From positions 62,001 through 126,000 of the forward strand of contig NZ_BDCH01000003.1 in NCBI RefSeq assembly GCF_001613405.1: 64,000 bases of DNA, read 5' to 3'. The notes beneath the pieces are model-generated. The model had not been told where the DNA came from and searched no databases. It saw only the letters and a program-made list of their open reading frames with translations. The stretch's first letter is position 1; each line of letters opens with the position of its first letter. Source of the stretch: Nocardia crassostreae. Lineage in GTDB: Bacteria; Actinomycetota; Actinomycetes; Mycobacteriales; Mycobacteriaceae. Both the position numbers and the translations under genes were made by a program. Below, in pieces: positions 45,816 through 57,378 of this stretch.

Positions 45816-46511
45816 ATGCCCCGGACCTGCCCCTTCCTGACCGATCCCGACCAGGTGCGCACCGCCCTGCACCGGGCGCCCGTGCCGCATGTGCCGCCGG
45901 TGCGCGACCCTCTCGGCCTGGCCTGGCTGCGCGCCCATGTCCCGCGCTTCTGCGACGGCCCGGACCACACCCGCCGCCGCGCCCTCGTGCTCGCCGAACT
46001 GGACCGCCTGTCCCCCGCCGATCTGCGTGCCCGCGCCCGCACGGCCGCCCATTTGCCGCTGGCCCACGTTCAGGTGCTCATCGATGAGCTGGGGCTGCCC
46101 GGCGCATCCGCCGACGCGGTGAAAACCATTGCCGCCCACTATCAACCACACGAACCCGACAGCGCCGCCGCCGATGCCGCGGTGGTCGAGCTGGTCGCGG
46201 CCTGCGGCGGCGTGGCCGACGAGGCGACCGCCGCGCGGATTTGCGTGCTCGTACAGGCCTGCGCCGCCACCGATGCGCTGCTGGCCAATGTCCGCGCGCT
46301 CGACGCCGCCGGAACCCCCGAGGAGCGCATTGCCCGCACCATGCGCGAAAACCCGCCCCTGCGCGCCACTCGACGCGTCATGGACGGCGAACTCGTCGAA
46401 CTCGATATGCGCCATCCCGGACTGGGTTTCGGTGTCGGTCCACACGCCTGTCCCGGCCGGGAGCACGCCATCGCCCTCGCCGCCGGAATTCTCGAAGGAG
46501 CTCAGCAATGA
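45816..46511 (+). CDS. Short cytochrome P450-like protein (compressed, 231 residues)
   Basis: The C-terminus carries a clear P450 heme-thiolate loop (LGFGVGPHACPGREHA, Cys near residue 215), preceded by RENPPLRATRRVMDGELVEL. That aligns with the K-helix exit region of P450s, but the roughly 40-residue meander between the two is missing and the ExxR Glu is replaced. The length is about 55-60% of a normal P450, and no I-helix acid-alcohol pair is obvious. Both ends look intact and it is ATGA-coupled to the next gene, so it may be a functional derivative rather than debris. Monooxygenase activity is doubtful. Confidence 0.7.
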   Translation: MPRTCPFLTDPDQVRTALHRAPVPHVPPVRDPLGLAWLRAHVPRFCDGPDHTRRRALVLAELDRLSPADLRARARTAAHLPLAHVQVLIDELGLPGASADAVKTIAAHYQPHEPDSAAADAAVVELVAACGGVADEATAARICVLVQACAATDALLANVRALDAAGTPEERIARTMRENPPLRATRRVMDGELVELDMRHPGLGFGVGPHACPGREHAIALAAGILEGAQQ

Positions 46512-47284
46512 CCAAGACCGATGCTTTCCACGCCCTCCACCACGGCCCCGGCCCGCTGATCCTCCCCAATGCCTGGGATTTCGGCTCCGCGGCCATGCTC
46601 GCCGCCGCCGGATTCCCGACCGTCGCCACCACCAGCCTGGGTGTGGCCGTCGCGGCCGGTCTCGCCGACGGCGAGGGCGTGACCCGCGCCGAAACCCTGG
46701 CCCTGGCAACCCGGCTCGCGCGGCTGCCGATACCGGTGACCGTCGATATCGAAGCCGGATTCAGTGAGAGCCCGGACGCGGTGGCCGAATTCGTCGCCGA
46801 GCTCGCCGAGTTGGGAATCGCGGGCGTGAACCTCGAGGACGCCCGCGCCAATACCCACCTCGCCGCGCCCGCGGAGCACGCCGCCCTCATCGCCGCCGTC
46901 AAGGCGCGCACGCCCGGCATCTTCGTCAATGCCCGCACCGATACCTACTGGCAAGAGCGCGAGGAGGATTCGACGATCGATCGCGCCCACCGCTACGAAC
47001 AGGCCGGAGCCGACGGCATTTTCGTCCCCGGCCTCACCGATCCCGACCTGATCGAGAAGTTCGTCGCCGCCGTATCCCTGCCGGTCAACCTCCTCTATTC
47101 GGCGACCGGACCCTCGCTCACCGCCCTCACCGAACTCGGGGTGGCGCGCGTCAGCACCGGCTCACTCCTGTACCGGGCGGCCCTGGGCACGGTCGCCGAT
47201 CTCGCTCGCGCCATCCTCGACGACCGGACCGTCACGCCCACCATCCCGAGCTACCGCGATATCCGAGTCCTGACCGGCGACTAG
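46508..47284 (+). CDS. Isocitrate lyase/PEP mutase family enzyme
   Basis: The 258-residue TIM-barrel protein has the superfamily motifs LPNAWDFGSAAMLAAAG, VTVDIEAGFSESPDAVAEFV, GVNLED and FVNARTDTY. These supply the Mg2+ and phosphoenolpyruvate-like binding residues. The KKCGH-type lyase loop is absent, so it is of the phosphonomutase/oxaloacetate-lyase-like subgroup. The start overlaps the P450-like stop (ATGA). The exact reaction is unknown. Confidence 0.88.
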   Translation: MTKTDAFHALHHGPGPLILPNAWDFGSAAMLAAAGFPTVATTSLGVAVAAGLADGEGVTRAETLALATRLARLPIPVTVDIEAGFSESPDAVAEFVAELAELGIAGVNLEDARANTHLAAPAEHAALIAAVKARTPGIFVNARTDTYWQEREEDSTIDRAHRYEQAGADGIFVPGLTDPDLIEKFVAAVSLPVNLLYSATGPSLTALTELGVARVSTGSLLYRAALGTVADLARAILDDRTVTPTIPSYRDIRVLTGD

Positions 47285-47287
47285 CGG

Positions 47288-47938
47288 TCAACTCCCGGGA
47301 TTGGACTGGTCGCGTTCCGCATCGGTGAAGCCGTCGTCGGTGAAGGGGCTGCCGGGTGCGGCGGATTGAATGCGGCCGGTGTAGGAGGCGGCGGCGCGGA
47401 AGACACCGGAAACACCTTGGGGCGCGGCGGCATAGGTGATGGACTGGCGGGGGGAGAAGCCCATCTCGGTGCCGATGGCCACGGCGTCCATATTCGCGCC
47501 GAGGAACAGGAAGTTCCACTTCCAGACGTCCTGCTGCTGGGTGATCAGGGATTTGACGGCGGCGTGGGACCACTCCTTGCTGGAGTTCTCGTGACCGTCG
47601 GTGAGGACCACGACGATCACCGTGCCGGGGCGGCGGTGGTCGGGGCGGGCGGCGAGTTCGGCGCCGACCTCGGTGACGAGTTTGCCGACGGCGTCGTAGA
47701 GGGCGGTCATACCGCGCGGTTCCAGCTGCAGCGGCGGCACCTCGGCCAGGGGCCGATTCGCGTAGACCACCTGGTAGTCGGTGTCGAACTGGGCGAGGGT
47801 CACCTCGATCTGTTTGGGCACCTCGCGTTGCTGCTCCATATAGGCGTTGAATCCGCCTTCGGTGTCGGACTTGATGGACTGCATGGAGCCGGAGCGATCC
47901 AGCAGTACGGCAATGAGTGTGAGATCCGGATTTGTCAT
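47288..47938 (-). CDS. VWA domain protein
   Basis: The 216-residue protein is essentially one von Willebrand factor A domain. It has the MIDAS motif AVLLDRSGSMQSIKSD near residue 14, Thr in GMTALYDAVG near residue 75, and VVVLTDGHENSSKEW near residue 108. No signal peptide or membrane helix, so probably cytoplasmic. It stands alone, with its stop 3 bp from the convergent PEP-mutase-like gene. Binding partner unknown. Confidence 0.9.
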   Translation of the reverse strand: MTNPDLTLIAVLLDRSGSMQSIKSDTEGGFNAYMEQQREVPKQIEVTLAQFDTDYQVVYANRPLAEVPPLQLEPRGMTALYDAVGKLVTEVGAELAARPDHRRPGTVIVVVLTDGHENSSKEWSHAAVKSLITQQQDVWKWNFLFLGANMDAVAIGTEMGFSPRQSITYAAAPQGVSGVFRAAASYTGRIQSAAPGSPFTDDGFTDAERDQSNPGS

Positions 47939-48130
47939 GGTTGAACCCCCGAACGGCCTGGTTACCAACCCCATCCACGCTACGCCCGCCCGCTTACGAT
48001 CAACCGGGGCAAAACCTTGCGGTACCGGCGGTTTCGACCACCGCCGAAGACCCGCGTACGTCTCCGGACGTAGGCGAGGTACCGCCTGGAAACCGATTCC
48101 CCGACAATCGTCGGCGCGCATGCTCGGACC

Positions 48131-48925
48131 ATGAGCATGAACTTCGGCCTCGTCACCGTCCCCCGCTCCGGCAGCGACTGGGTGCGCAGTGTCCAGGACG
48201 CTGAACACCAGGGCTACGGCTCGGTCCAGCTGCCCGACACCCTCTACACCCCGTCCCCGTTCCCCGTCCTGGCCGCCGCGGCCGCCGTCACCTCGACCAT
48301 CCGGCTGCGCCCCAATGTGCTGGCCGCCCCCATGCGCTCGGCGGCGGCCACCGTCCGCGAAACCGCCGCCCTGCAGATGCTGTCCGACGGCCGCTTCGAA
48401 CTGGGCATCGGCGCCGGGCGGCCCGACGCCCAGGCCGAGGCCGAGAAGTTCGGCGTGCCTTGGGGTTCCGGCGGGGACCGGCGCCGCCACCTCATCGCCA
48501 CCGTCGAAGCGGTACGGGCCGGAGTCCAGCCCGTACCCGCCATCGTCATTGCCGCGAGCGGACCCCGCATGCTGGCCACCGCCGCCGAATTCGCGGACCG
48601 CATTCATCTGGCGGTGGAGCCGTCCGCCACCGAACAGGACATCGCCGGGATCGTCGCCACCGTGCGGGACCACACCGACCGGCCGATCGTCTTCAGCCTC
48701 CAGGCCGTCGGCATCGGCGATCGGCTGCCCTACTACCTGTCCGCCCGTATGAGCCTGACCGGCGACCAGCTCCGTGCGGCGGGGGCGGCGGCGCTGATTC
48801 CCGCCGACCCTGCCGAAGCGGCGGAGATCCTCGAATACCGCCGCGAGAAGTACGGCATCGACGAACTGCTGGTTCCCGGTGAGCTCGCCGAAGCGTTCGC
48901 GCCGATTCTGGCGCGCTGCCGCTAG
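48131..48925 (+). CDS. LLM-class (luciferase-like) oxidoreductase
   Basis: The 264-residue F420/FMN-dependent family protein starts MSMNFGLVTVPRSGSDWVRS. It has LPDTLYTPSPFPVLAAAAAV, the barrel core FELGIGAGRPDAQAEAEKFG and a C-terminal LEYRREKYGIDELLVPG. In mycolic-acid actinobacteria most such proteins use F420. It is shorter than typical (around 300 residues). Its stop overlaps the stop of the convergent dioxygenase gene by 4 bp. Confidence 0.87.
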   Translation: MSMNFGLVTVPRSGSDWVRSVQDAEHQGYGSVQLPDTLYTPSPFPVLAAAAAVTSTIRLRPNVLAAPMRSAAATVRETAALQMLSDGRFELGIGAGRPDAQAEAEKFGVPWGSGGDRRRHLIATVEAVRAGVQPVPAIVIAASGPRMLATAAEFADRIHLAVEPSATEQDIAGIVATVRDHTDRPIVFSLQAVGIGDRLPYYLSARMSLTGDQLRAAGAAALIPADPAEAAEILEYRREKYGIDELLVPGELAEAFAPILARCR

Positions 48926-49692
48926 GCGGCCAGACCCCGCCTGATGGCGAGCTCGAGCGGCGAGTAGTCCCCGTCCGCACGGTCGAGTTCGCACGGCTGC
49001 CGCAGATCCAGCGGAGGCTGCGCAAGGAAGCGCGGGTTCCGCCCGTGGTGCGGCTGGGCCGCGTGCACCAGGAAGGGATGGCACAGGTAGACGTCACCGG
49101 CCCGCCCGGTGGCGTACGCCTTCGGGAGATCGGCTGCGATGGCGTCGAAGTCGAAGTCGAAGAGGGTGGCGCCCGCGGTCCCGAAGGGTTCCAGCAGCTT
49201 CGCCATCCGCAGATGCGAGCCGACGCTGATCCGGGTGGGCGCGTCGTCGATCTCGATATCGGAGAACAGGAACAGCATCAGCAGTGCGCGGCCCTTGGAC
49301 TCCACATTGAATCGCCACCGCATGAAGTCCGTCGGCTCATCGCCCGGAAAGCTGGTGTCGACGTGCCAGCCGTCGTCACCCGGCTCCGCGGTGCTGGGGA
49401 AGCGAATCGGGAAGGTGCCCAAGCCGTCCCGCGGCACCCACCGGTCGCGTCCGACCAGCTGATCGAAGGCTTCGTGCAGCGCGGGCGCGGTCGCCGCCTG
49501 TTTGAAGGGCGGGTTGCCGAATCCGGGCAGGCGGATCACCGGCCGGGTCCAGGTGGCGGGATCCTCCGGATCACATCCGCATGCCCGCCAGAGAAATTCG
49601 CGGGCGTCGGCCGCCACCTCGGCCGGGAAGGCCCCCTCCACCTTCACGAATCCGTCGGTGATGAATGCGGTGATCTGATCGTCGGTGAGCAA
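48922..49692 (-). CDS. Phytanoyl-CoA dioxygenase-like Fe(II)/2-oxoglutarate oxygenase
   Basis: About 256 residues with a PhyH-like cupin core. The iron ligands are probably WHVDTSF (His-x-Asp) and the distal His in CHPFLVHAAQPHHGRNPRF, with Arg nearby for 2-oxoglutarate. I place the start at TTG 49692 (LLTDDQITAFITDGF) because AAAGGA sits 5 bases upstream. An in-frame start at 49740 adds 16 residues without a site. Substrate unknown. Confidence 0.8.
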   Translation of the reverse strand: MLTDDQITAFITDGFVKVEGAFPAEVAADAREFLWRACGCDPEDPATWTRPVIRLPGFGNPPFKQAATAPALHEAFDQLVGRDRWVPRDGLGTFPIRFPSTAEPGDDGWHVDTSFPGDEPTDFMRWRFNVESKGRALLMLFLFSDIEIDDAPTRISVGSHLRMAKLLEPFGTAGATLFDFDFDAIAADLPKAYATGRAGDVYLCHPFLVHAAQPHHGRNPRFLAQPPLDLRQPCELDRADGDYSPLELAIRRGLAA

Positions 49693-49774
49693 TACGGTCC
49701 TTTCATTCGGCAACCTTTCGAGGATGCTCGACACCGCCACCGCGCCGCCAACGAATTTCCGCGTCCGGAAACGG

Positions 49775-49811
49775 CGAAAGCCCCTCCCACCAGTGGTGGA
49801 AGGGGCTTTCG
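49775..49811 (-). terminator. Intrinsic terminator after clpC
   Basis: A 17-bp stem (49775-49791 with 49795-49811, one G-T pair) closes an AGT loop, 13 bp past the clpC stop on the minus strand. Confidence 0.9.
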
Positions 49812-49823
49812 AGCGAACCGTTT

Positions 49824-52379
<2,556 letters not shown>

Positions 52380-52629
52380 CGCTCCCTCACTCTCCTGCTC
52401 CGCCGTCTACGGCATCCGGCGCTTCAGACCCTGTGCTGCCCTTCTGGTCGCCAGCCTGCCATGAAGCCCTGGGGTTGCATCCCCCACCTCCCACTCTAGT
52501 GGTGAGGGGTCACGCCCGTCGTCCGTCCACCCTATTGCGAACCGGCGATAGTACGACTCATTCCCTCATAACGGGGCTGTAGCCGGGAACGTTTCCGTCC
52601 CGGCTACGCCGACAGCGAACACGGGCGAA

Positions 52630-53589
52630 CTACCCCGTGAAGGGCGGGATGAACTCGCAGACGACCGGGCGCGGATGCGCGGGATCGAGGGCATTGAGCA
52701 TGAAGCCCGCGGTGCGCGGACTGCCCGCGATGGCCATGTGTTCGGAGAAGTCGCTCTCGCAGCCGTCCTGCACCACGATGTTCACCGCATTGGGCGCTTC
52801 GATCAGACCGACCGTGTACGGGAAGGCGATCTCGTCGTATCTGGTGGCGATATTGGTGTAGGTGACCTGCGGGGCGTAGATCCCGTCGGCATTGAGCGCG
52901 TTCATGAAGCTGGATCCGCCCAGCATCTGCGAGCAGACGTGGCAGACGCTGCCGACGAGCATGCTGTCCACGGCGTCGGGCTCGATGCCCAGCTGCCGCC
53001 CCATGGTGCGCACCATCTCCATCTGATCGCCCGCGCCGCCGATCCACGGCCCGGCGATGGAAACGAATCGCTCCACCTTGGCCGCGCCGCCGAGCCGCTT
53101 CACCACGTACTGGCCGACAATGCTGCCCTGCGAGTGGCTGACGAAATCCACGCGGGCGGCGCCGGTCGCGGCCAGCACCCGATCCACGAAAGCCGAGACC
53201 TGCGCGGCGCTTTCGGGAACCGGCCGCAGACCGCCCAGGGTCTTCAAGGGAAAAGGCAGATCGAGATTGCCGTAGGTCAGGGCGTAGACGCAGTAGCCCT
53301 CATTGGCCAGCAGCGGGGCGTACGCGCCCCAGTTGGTCTGCGCGCCGCCCGCGGTGCCGTGCAGCAGCACCACCGGATTCGGATGCGCGGCGGTCGGCTT
53401 GCACGACCAGTCGTTCGAACCCGGCAGTGAGCCACCGGGATTCGAGAGCTCGTACGGGATGCCCGCGAAAAAGTTGTAGTCGACCGGATATTCGGCGCGA
53501 GCGGTGCCGCTCGCCCCCACCCATAACATCGCCAGAACAGCCATGAACAGCATCGATCCCGGCGAACGGCGCGGCAGCGCACGTCGCAT
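52630..53589 (-). CDS. Secreted triacylglycerol lipase-like alpha/beta hydrolase
   Basis: The 319-residue protein has a Sec signal peptide (residues 1-32, cleavage after GTARA). It is a lipase class 2-type fold with PVVLLHGTAGGAQTNWGAYA and nucleophile elbow FVSHSQGSIVGQYV. Three Cys in the CHVCSQ and DGCESD segments may form disulfides. GGAGGGG just upstream fixes the ATG at 53589. A double palindrome immediately upstream probably controls it. Esterase or lipase substrate unknown. Confidence 0.88.
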   Translation of the reverse strand: MRRALPRRSPGSMLFMAVLAMLWVGASGTARAEYPVDYNFFAGIPYELSNPGGSLPGSNDWSCKPTAAHPNPVVLLHGTAGGAQTNWGAYAPLLANEGYCVYALTYGNLDLPFPLKTLGGLRPVPESAAQVSAFVDRVLAATGAARVDFVSHSQGSIVGQYVVKRLGGAAKVERFVSIAGPWIGGAGDQMEMVRTMGRQLGIEPDAVDSMLVGSVCHVCSQMLGGSSFMNALNADGIYAPQVTYTNIATRYDEIAFPYTVGLIEAPNAVNIVVQDGCESDFSEHMAIAGSPRTAGFMLNALDPAHPRPVVCEFIPPFTG

Positions 53590-53605
53590 GAGCCCCTCCA
53601 AAAAA

Positions 53606-53643
53606 TAGAACGCGTTCCGGTAACGTAACCGGAACGCGTTCTA
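53606..53643. promoter_or_regulatory. Double-palindrome operator upstream of the lipase gene
   Basis: The 16-bp arms TAGAACGCGTTCCGGT and ACCGGAACGCGTTCTA are perfect reverse complements around AACGTA. Each arm itself holds the palindrome GAACGCGTTC. Two identical dyads 22 bp apart, 16 bp upstream of the lipase ATG, are typical of a TetR-type operator. As an RNA stem it could also end transcription of the DUF1772 gene, but there is no T tract. Confidence 0.7.
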
Positions 53644-53696
53644 GTCCGAGGGCTTACCGACGGGTAATGTATGAAACCTGTTGCCGCGGGTTGCAG

Positions 53697-54302
53697 TTAC
53701 CAGCGCGCGGGGCCGTGGCCCGGCTGCACCGGACCGCCGTAACCGGGCTGCGCCACCCCGCCGCCCGCGACCGCCCCGGCGGGCAGGGCCTCGGACTCGG
53801 ACTTGCCGTGCTGCTGGCCGGCCACGAACAGCGCGCCGCACAGCACCAGGAACGCCGCCGTGTGCAGCACGCCGCGCAGGATGTTCCAACGGATCCACGG
53901 GGATTCGAAGTCCGCGCGCACGGCCGCCAGATCGGCGATCTGCGCCGGATCCCCGGCCGCCTCCAGCGCATTGTTGAGCGGGACGTTCAGTCCGGCGGCC
54001 ACCGCGAAGGCGATCACATTGATCACCAGGGCCACGGCCAGCCAGATCAGCGTGGTGCGGGCGTCCTTACCGAGGTGCAGCGCCACCGCGAGCACCGTGA
54101 ATCCGACGGATCCCAGGAAGCTGAACATGAACCACGGGTTGAGGATGACCACGTTGATCTTCTGCATCACGTCGATCATGGTGCGGTCGTCGGACTGGCG
54201 AAGGGCCAGCATGACCGAGTTCGCGTAGGCGTAGAACACTCCGGCGACCAGCCCGGTCGACAGCGTTGCCGCCACCAGGGCGGCGATGCTAAGTGCGAAC
54301 AT
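53697..54302 (-). CDS. DUF1772 (anthrone-oxygenase-like) membrane protein
   Basis: The 201-residue protein has four membrane helices and the DUF1772 features GVFYAYANSVMLALRQSDDR, VVILNPWFMFSFLGS and VPLNNALEA. The last 35 residues are a Gly/Pro/Ala-rich cytoplasmic or external tail. Some members act in polyketide oxidation, but for isolated copies like this no function is known. Confidence 0.85.
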   Translation of the reverse strand: MFALSIAALVAATLSTGLVAGVFYAYANSVMLALRQSDDRTMIDVMQKINVVILNPWFMFSFLGSVGFTVLAVALHLGKDARTTLIWLAVALVINVIAFAVAAGLNVPLNNALEAAGDPAQIADLAAVRADFESPWIRWNILRGVLHTAAFLVLCGALFVAGQQHGKSESEALPAGAVAGGGVAQPGYGGPVQPGHGPARW

Positions 54303-54452
54303 GAAACTCTCCTGACTGGATCTGCCACCCGCGGAATTCCCGGGCGATCAACGACTTCCAGTCAACCGGGACCGGGAGCGGGTCTCCATGGCTCAGAAGC
54401 TCGCACACATGAGCGGGAGTCCACAACACCACGGCGCCCCCAATTCCGGGGG

Positions 54453-55076
54453 CTACAGATCCCGTTCGGAGATGACGCCGGATTGCAGGGCCAGGTTGGC
54501 CAGCCGGACCCGCTTGGCGTTCTGCGGCAGGTCCTCCACGCCGAACTTGGCGAACAGGGCGCGCAGATGGGTCTTGATGGCATCCACGCTGAGGAACAGC
54601 TCGGCGGCGATCTGCTGATTGGAGGCCGGTGAGGCGAAACCGTCATTGCCGCGCAGCGGGCGGCACAGGGCGATCAGGACCGCGCGCTGGGTTTCGGTGA
54701 GCGAGCGCAGAGTTGGCAGGCCGCCGGTGGAGGTCTGGGTGATATCGCCTGCGGCGCCGCTGAAATCGTGGAAGGTGACGCGCGAGGTGCCCATCCAGAT
54801 GACATCGCCCGGTTGCAGGCGATGCCTACCGACCAGTCGGTCCCCATTCACGAACGTGCCATTGCGCGAGAGCCCGTCATCGACGATCGTCCAGTGCGCA
54901 CCCAGGTATTCCGCGGTCGCGTGCAGCCGGGACACCTCGGCGTCCCAGAACAGCGACAGATCGGCCTGCGGTGAGCGGCCGATGGTGATGCGCGGCTGAT
55001 CAGGAGTCAGCATCAGCTCGTGCTGCTGGCCCTCGTGATCCTTGACTCGCAGGAATGAACCCGGAAATGCGGTCAC
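54453..55076 (-). CDS. FHA domain-HTH fusion regulator
   Basis: The 207-residue protein has an N-terminal FHA domain (residues 25-105) with the phosphothreonine-binding pattern ITIGRSPQADLSLFWDAEVS, RLHATAEY and GLSRNGTFVNG. A C-terminal helix-turn-helix follows (residues 130-200: LTETQRAVLIALCRPLRGND; SNQQIAAELFLSVDAIKTHL; RALFAKFGVEDL). It looks like a phospho-dependent transcription regulator downstream of Ser/Thr kinases. It lies alone between the DUF1772 gene and lsr2. Confidence 0.87.
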   Translation of the reverse strand: MTAFPGSFLRVKDHEGQQHELMLTPDQPRITIGRSPQADLSLFWDAEVSRLHATAEYLGAHWTIVDDGLSRNGTFVNGDRLVGRHRLQPGDVIWMGTSRVTFHDFSGAAGDITQTSTGGLPTLRSLTETQRAVLIALCRPLRGNDGFASPASNQQIAAELFLSVDAIKTHLRALFAKFGVEDLPQNAKRVRLANLALQSGVISERDL

Positions 55077-55224
55077 TGCGCCGATACCTCTTCTCTACAT
55101 CCAGCCAGTGACATCGTTCGCACAGTTTCAATGGTGCCGTGCCGCCGGGGCGCGAGCAAGATCGTGGCTCGGAGTTGGGCAGGCACTACCCAGGCAAGTT
55201 ATATGCAAAGCGTATGAATAAACC

Positions 55225-55263
55225 ACTGCCGCCCGGGTTCGCACGAAACACCCGAGCGGCAGT
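55225..55263 (-). terminator. Intrinsic terminator after lsr2
   Basis: The arms ACTGCCGC (55225-55232) and GCGGCAGT (55256-55263) are extended by CGGGT/ACCCG around an 11-base loop, 11 bp past the lsr2 stop on the minus strand. Confidence 0.82.
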
Positions 55264-55274
55264 CGCAAAGAGCA

Positions 55275-55637
55275 CTAGTTCTTCGCCGCAGCCTTGTTGT
55301 AAGCCTCGGTGATGTCGGCGGAGATACGTCCACGCACCGAAACCTTGTGTCCATTACGGCGAGCCCATTCACGAATCGCGGCACTTTGTTCGCGATCGAT
55401 CGAGACCCGGCTCTTCGGTCCCGCGGTCGCCGCAGCGGCGGCCTTGGTACGACGCCGACCGCTCACGCGACGAGCGTTGGAAACCCACACTTCCAATCCG
55501 TCCCGCAGCTTGGCCGCATTCGCCGTCGACAGGTCGATCTCGTACGAGACGCCATCGATAGCGAACTCGATGGTCTCGTCCGCGATGGACTCACCGTCGA
55601 CATCGTCGATCAGGCTAACGGTGACCTTCTTCGCCAT
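55275..55637 (-). CDS. lsr2: Nucleoid-associated protein Lsr2
   Basis: The 120-residue H-NS-like silencer has an N-terminal oligomerisation domain ([30 protein letters not shown]) and the C-terminal AT-hook-like DNA-binding domain with RGR ([20 protein letters not shown]). It binds AT-rich DNA and silences horizontally acquired genes. The start at 55637 matches the family; an upstream in-frame extension is rejected. The flanking genes clpC and lysS match Mycobacterium. Confidence 0.96.
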   Translation of the reverse strand: MAKKVTVSLIDDVDGESIADETIEFAIDGVSYEIDLSTANAAKLRDGLEVWVSNARRVSGRRRTKAAAAATAGPKSRVSIDREQSAAIREWARRNGHKVSVRGRISADITEAYNKAAAKN

Positions 55638-55754
55638 GAGATGAACGTCCTCTCGAAATCGTGCGACCCGCATAGTTAGGCCGATTACCCGACGCCAGAA
55701 TACCGCTAATTCCGATAGTCCCAGAACGGGCAGCGACAATGCAATCCAGCGAAC

Positions 55755-57320
55755 TCAACGAGCCGCTGGACGCACAATTGGAAAGAGTATCGTTTCTCGG
55801 ATTCCCAAGCCAGTCAGGGCCATCAGCAAACGGTCTATCCCCATACCGGTTCCGGTCGCAGGCGGCATACCGTGCTCCATGGCGGCCAGGAAGTCCTCGT
55901 CCAGACGCATTGCCTCATCGTCGCCCGCGGCGGCCAAACGCGCCTGATCCATGAACCGTTCGCGCTGGATGACCGGATCGACGAGTTCGGAATAGCCGGT
56001 TGCGAGTTCGAAGCCGCGGACATAGAGGTCCCACTTCTCGGTAACTCCGGGCTTGCTGCGATGCTGACGCGTCAGCGGAGAGGTCTCCACGGGGAAGTCG
56101 CGAACGAAAGTCGGCGCGTACAGCTTGTCGCCGTACACGTGCTCCCACAGTTCCTCGACCAGTTTGCCGTGACCGTAGCCCTTGTCCGGCGGAATTTCCA
56201 GACCCACCCGATCGGCGAGTGCCAGCAATTCCTCGACCGACGTTTCGGGCGTGACCTCCACACCGATCTGCTCGGACAGCGAGGGGTACATCTCCACCGT
56301 CGCCCACTCGCCGGACAGATCGTATTCGGTACCGTCCGCGAGGGTGACGACCTGCGTGCCGTACACCTCCTGCGCGACTTCCTGGATCAATTCCCGCATC
56401 ATCTTCGCGGAATCGTCGTAGGTGCCGTACGCCTCGTAGGCTTCCAGCATTGCGAACTCGGGCGAATGGGTGGAGTCCGCACCCTCGTTGCGGAAGTTCC
56501 GGTTGATCTCGAAGACCTTCTCCAGGCCGCCCACAACGCACCGCTTCAGGAACAACTCCGGTGCGATACGCAGGTAGAGCTCCATATCCAGGGCATTGGA
56601 GCGGGTCACGAACGGGCGCGCCGCCGCACCGCCGTGGATGGTCTGCAGCATGGGGGTCTCGACCTCGAGGAAACCCCTGCGCTCCAGCGCATTCCGCAGC
56701 GCGCGCACCGCGGCCACGCGGGTCCGGGCCATCTCCCGGGCCTCCGGGCGCACGATCAGGTCGACATAGCGCTGCCGGACCCGCGACTCCTCGTTCATCT
56801 CCTTGTGCGCCACCGGCATGGGGCGCAGCGACTTGGCCGCCATCTCCCAGGCGTCGGCCATGACGCTCAATTCGCCGGTGCGGGAAGTGATCACCTCACC
56901 GTGCACGTACACGAAGTCGCCGAGGTCCACATCGGCCTTCCAGGCCGCCAGCGATTCCGCGCCCACCCCATTGAGGCTGATCATCGCCTGCAGCTTGGTG
57001 CCGTCACCCTCTTGCAGGGTCGCGAAGCAGAGCTTGCCGGTATTGCGCACGAAAATGACGCGCCCGGCAATGCCCACCCGCAGGCCGGTTTGCACATCGG
57101 CTTCCAGATCCGGATACGCGTCCCGGATTTCGGCGAGCGTGTGCGTGCGGTTCACCACCACGGGATAGGCCTCGCGCCCCTCCTGCAGCAACCGCTCCCG
57201 CTTCTCCCGGCGAATCCGCATCTGCTCGGGGACATCGGGTTCGGCAGCGGCGGCCGCGGCACGGGTTTTCCCAGCGGGAGCCGTGGTGCCGGCGGTAGAA
57301 GGGGGGTTGGGGGTGCTCAC
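55755..57320 (-). CDS. lysS: Lysyl-tRNA synthetase (class II)
   Basis: Charges tRNA-Lys. The 521-residue class IIb enzyme has an Ala-rich N-terminal extension (about 40 residues), an OB-fold anticodon domain ([20 protein letters not shown]), motif 2 [20 protein letters not shown] and motif 3 [16 protein letters not shown]. The start opens [11 protein letters not shown]. It follows Rv3598c in position. Confidence 0.96.
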   Translation of the reverse strand: MSTPNPPSTAGTTAPAGKTRAAAAAAEPDVPEQMRIRREKRERLLQEGREAYPVVVNRTHTLAEIRDAYPDLEADVQTGLRVGIAGRVIFVRNTGKLCFATLQEGDGTKLQAMISLNGVGAESLAAWKADVDLGDFVYVHGEVITSRTGELSVMADAWEMAAKSLRPMPVAHKEMNEESRVRQRYVDLIVRPEAREMARTRVAAVRALRNALERRGFLEVETPMLQTIHGGAAARPFVTRSNALDMELYLRIAPELFLKRCVVGGLEKVFEINRNFRNEGADSTHSPEFAMLEAYEAYGTYDDSAKMMRELIQEVAQEVYGTQVVTLADGTEYDLSGEWATVEMYPSLSEQIGVEVTPETSVEELLALADRVGLEIPPDKGYGHGKLVEELWEHVYGDKLYAPTFVRDFPVETSPLTRQHRSKPGVTEKWDLYVRGFELATGYSELVDPVIQRERFMDQARLAAAGDDEAMRLDEDFLAAMEHGMPPATGTGMGIDRLLMALTGLGIRETILFPIVRPAAR

Positions 57321-57378
57321 GGGGCTCTAGCCTATCGTGCCCCCGAAATCGTTTTTTCCGCCGCCCGGGCAAACGAAA

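Noticed and set aside
52380..52600. Possible ClgR operator upstream of clpC
   Set aside because: The CGC-N5-CGC near 52540 is a direct, not inverted, arrangement and fails the CGC-N5-GCG consensus.
53606..53643. KstR site before the lipase
   Set aside because: The AAC-NN-GTT core fits, but each dyad keeps the required outer T or A on only one side, and the nested symmetry points to another regulator.
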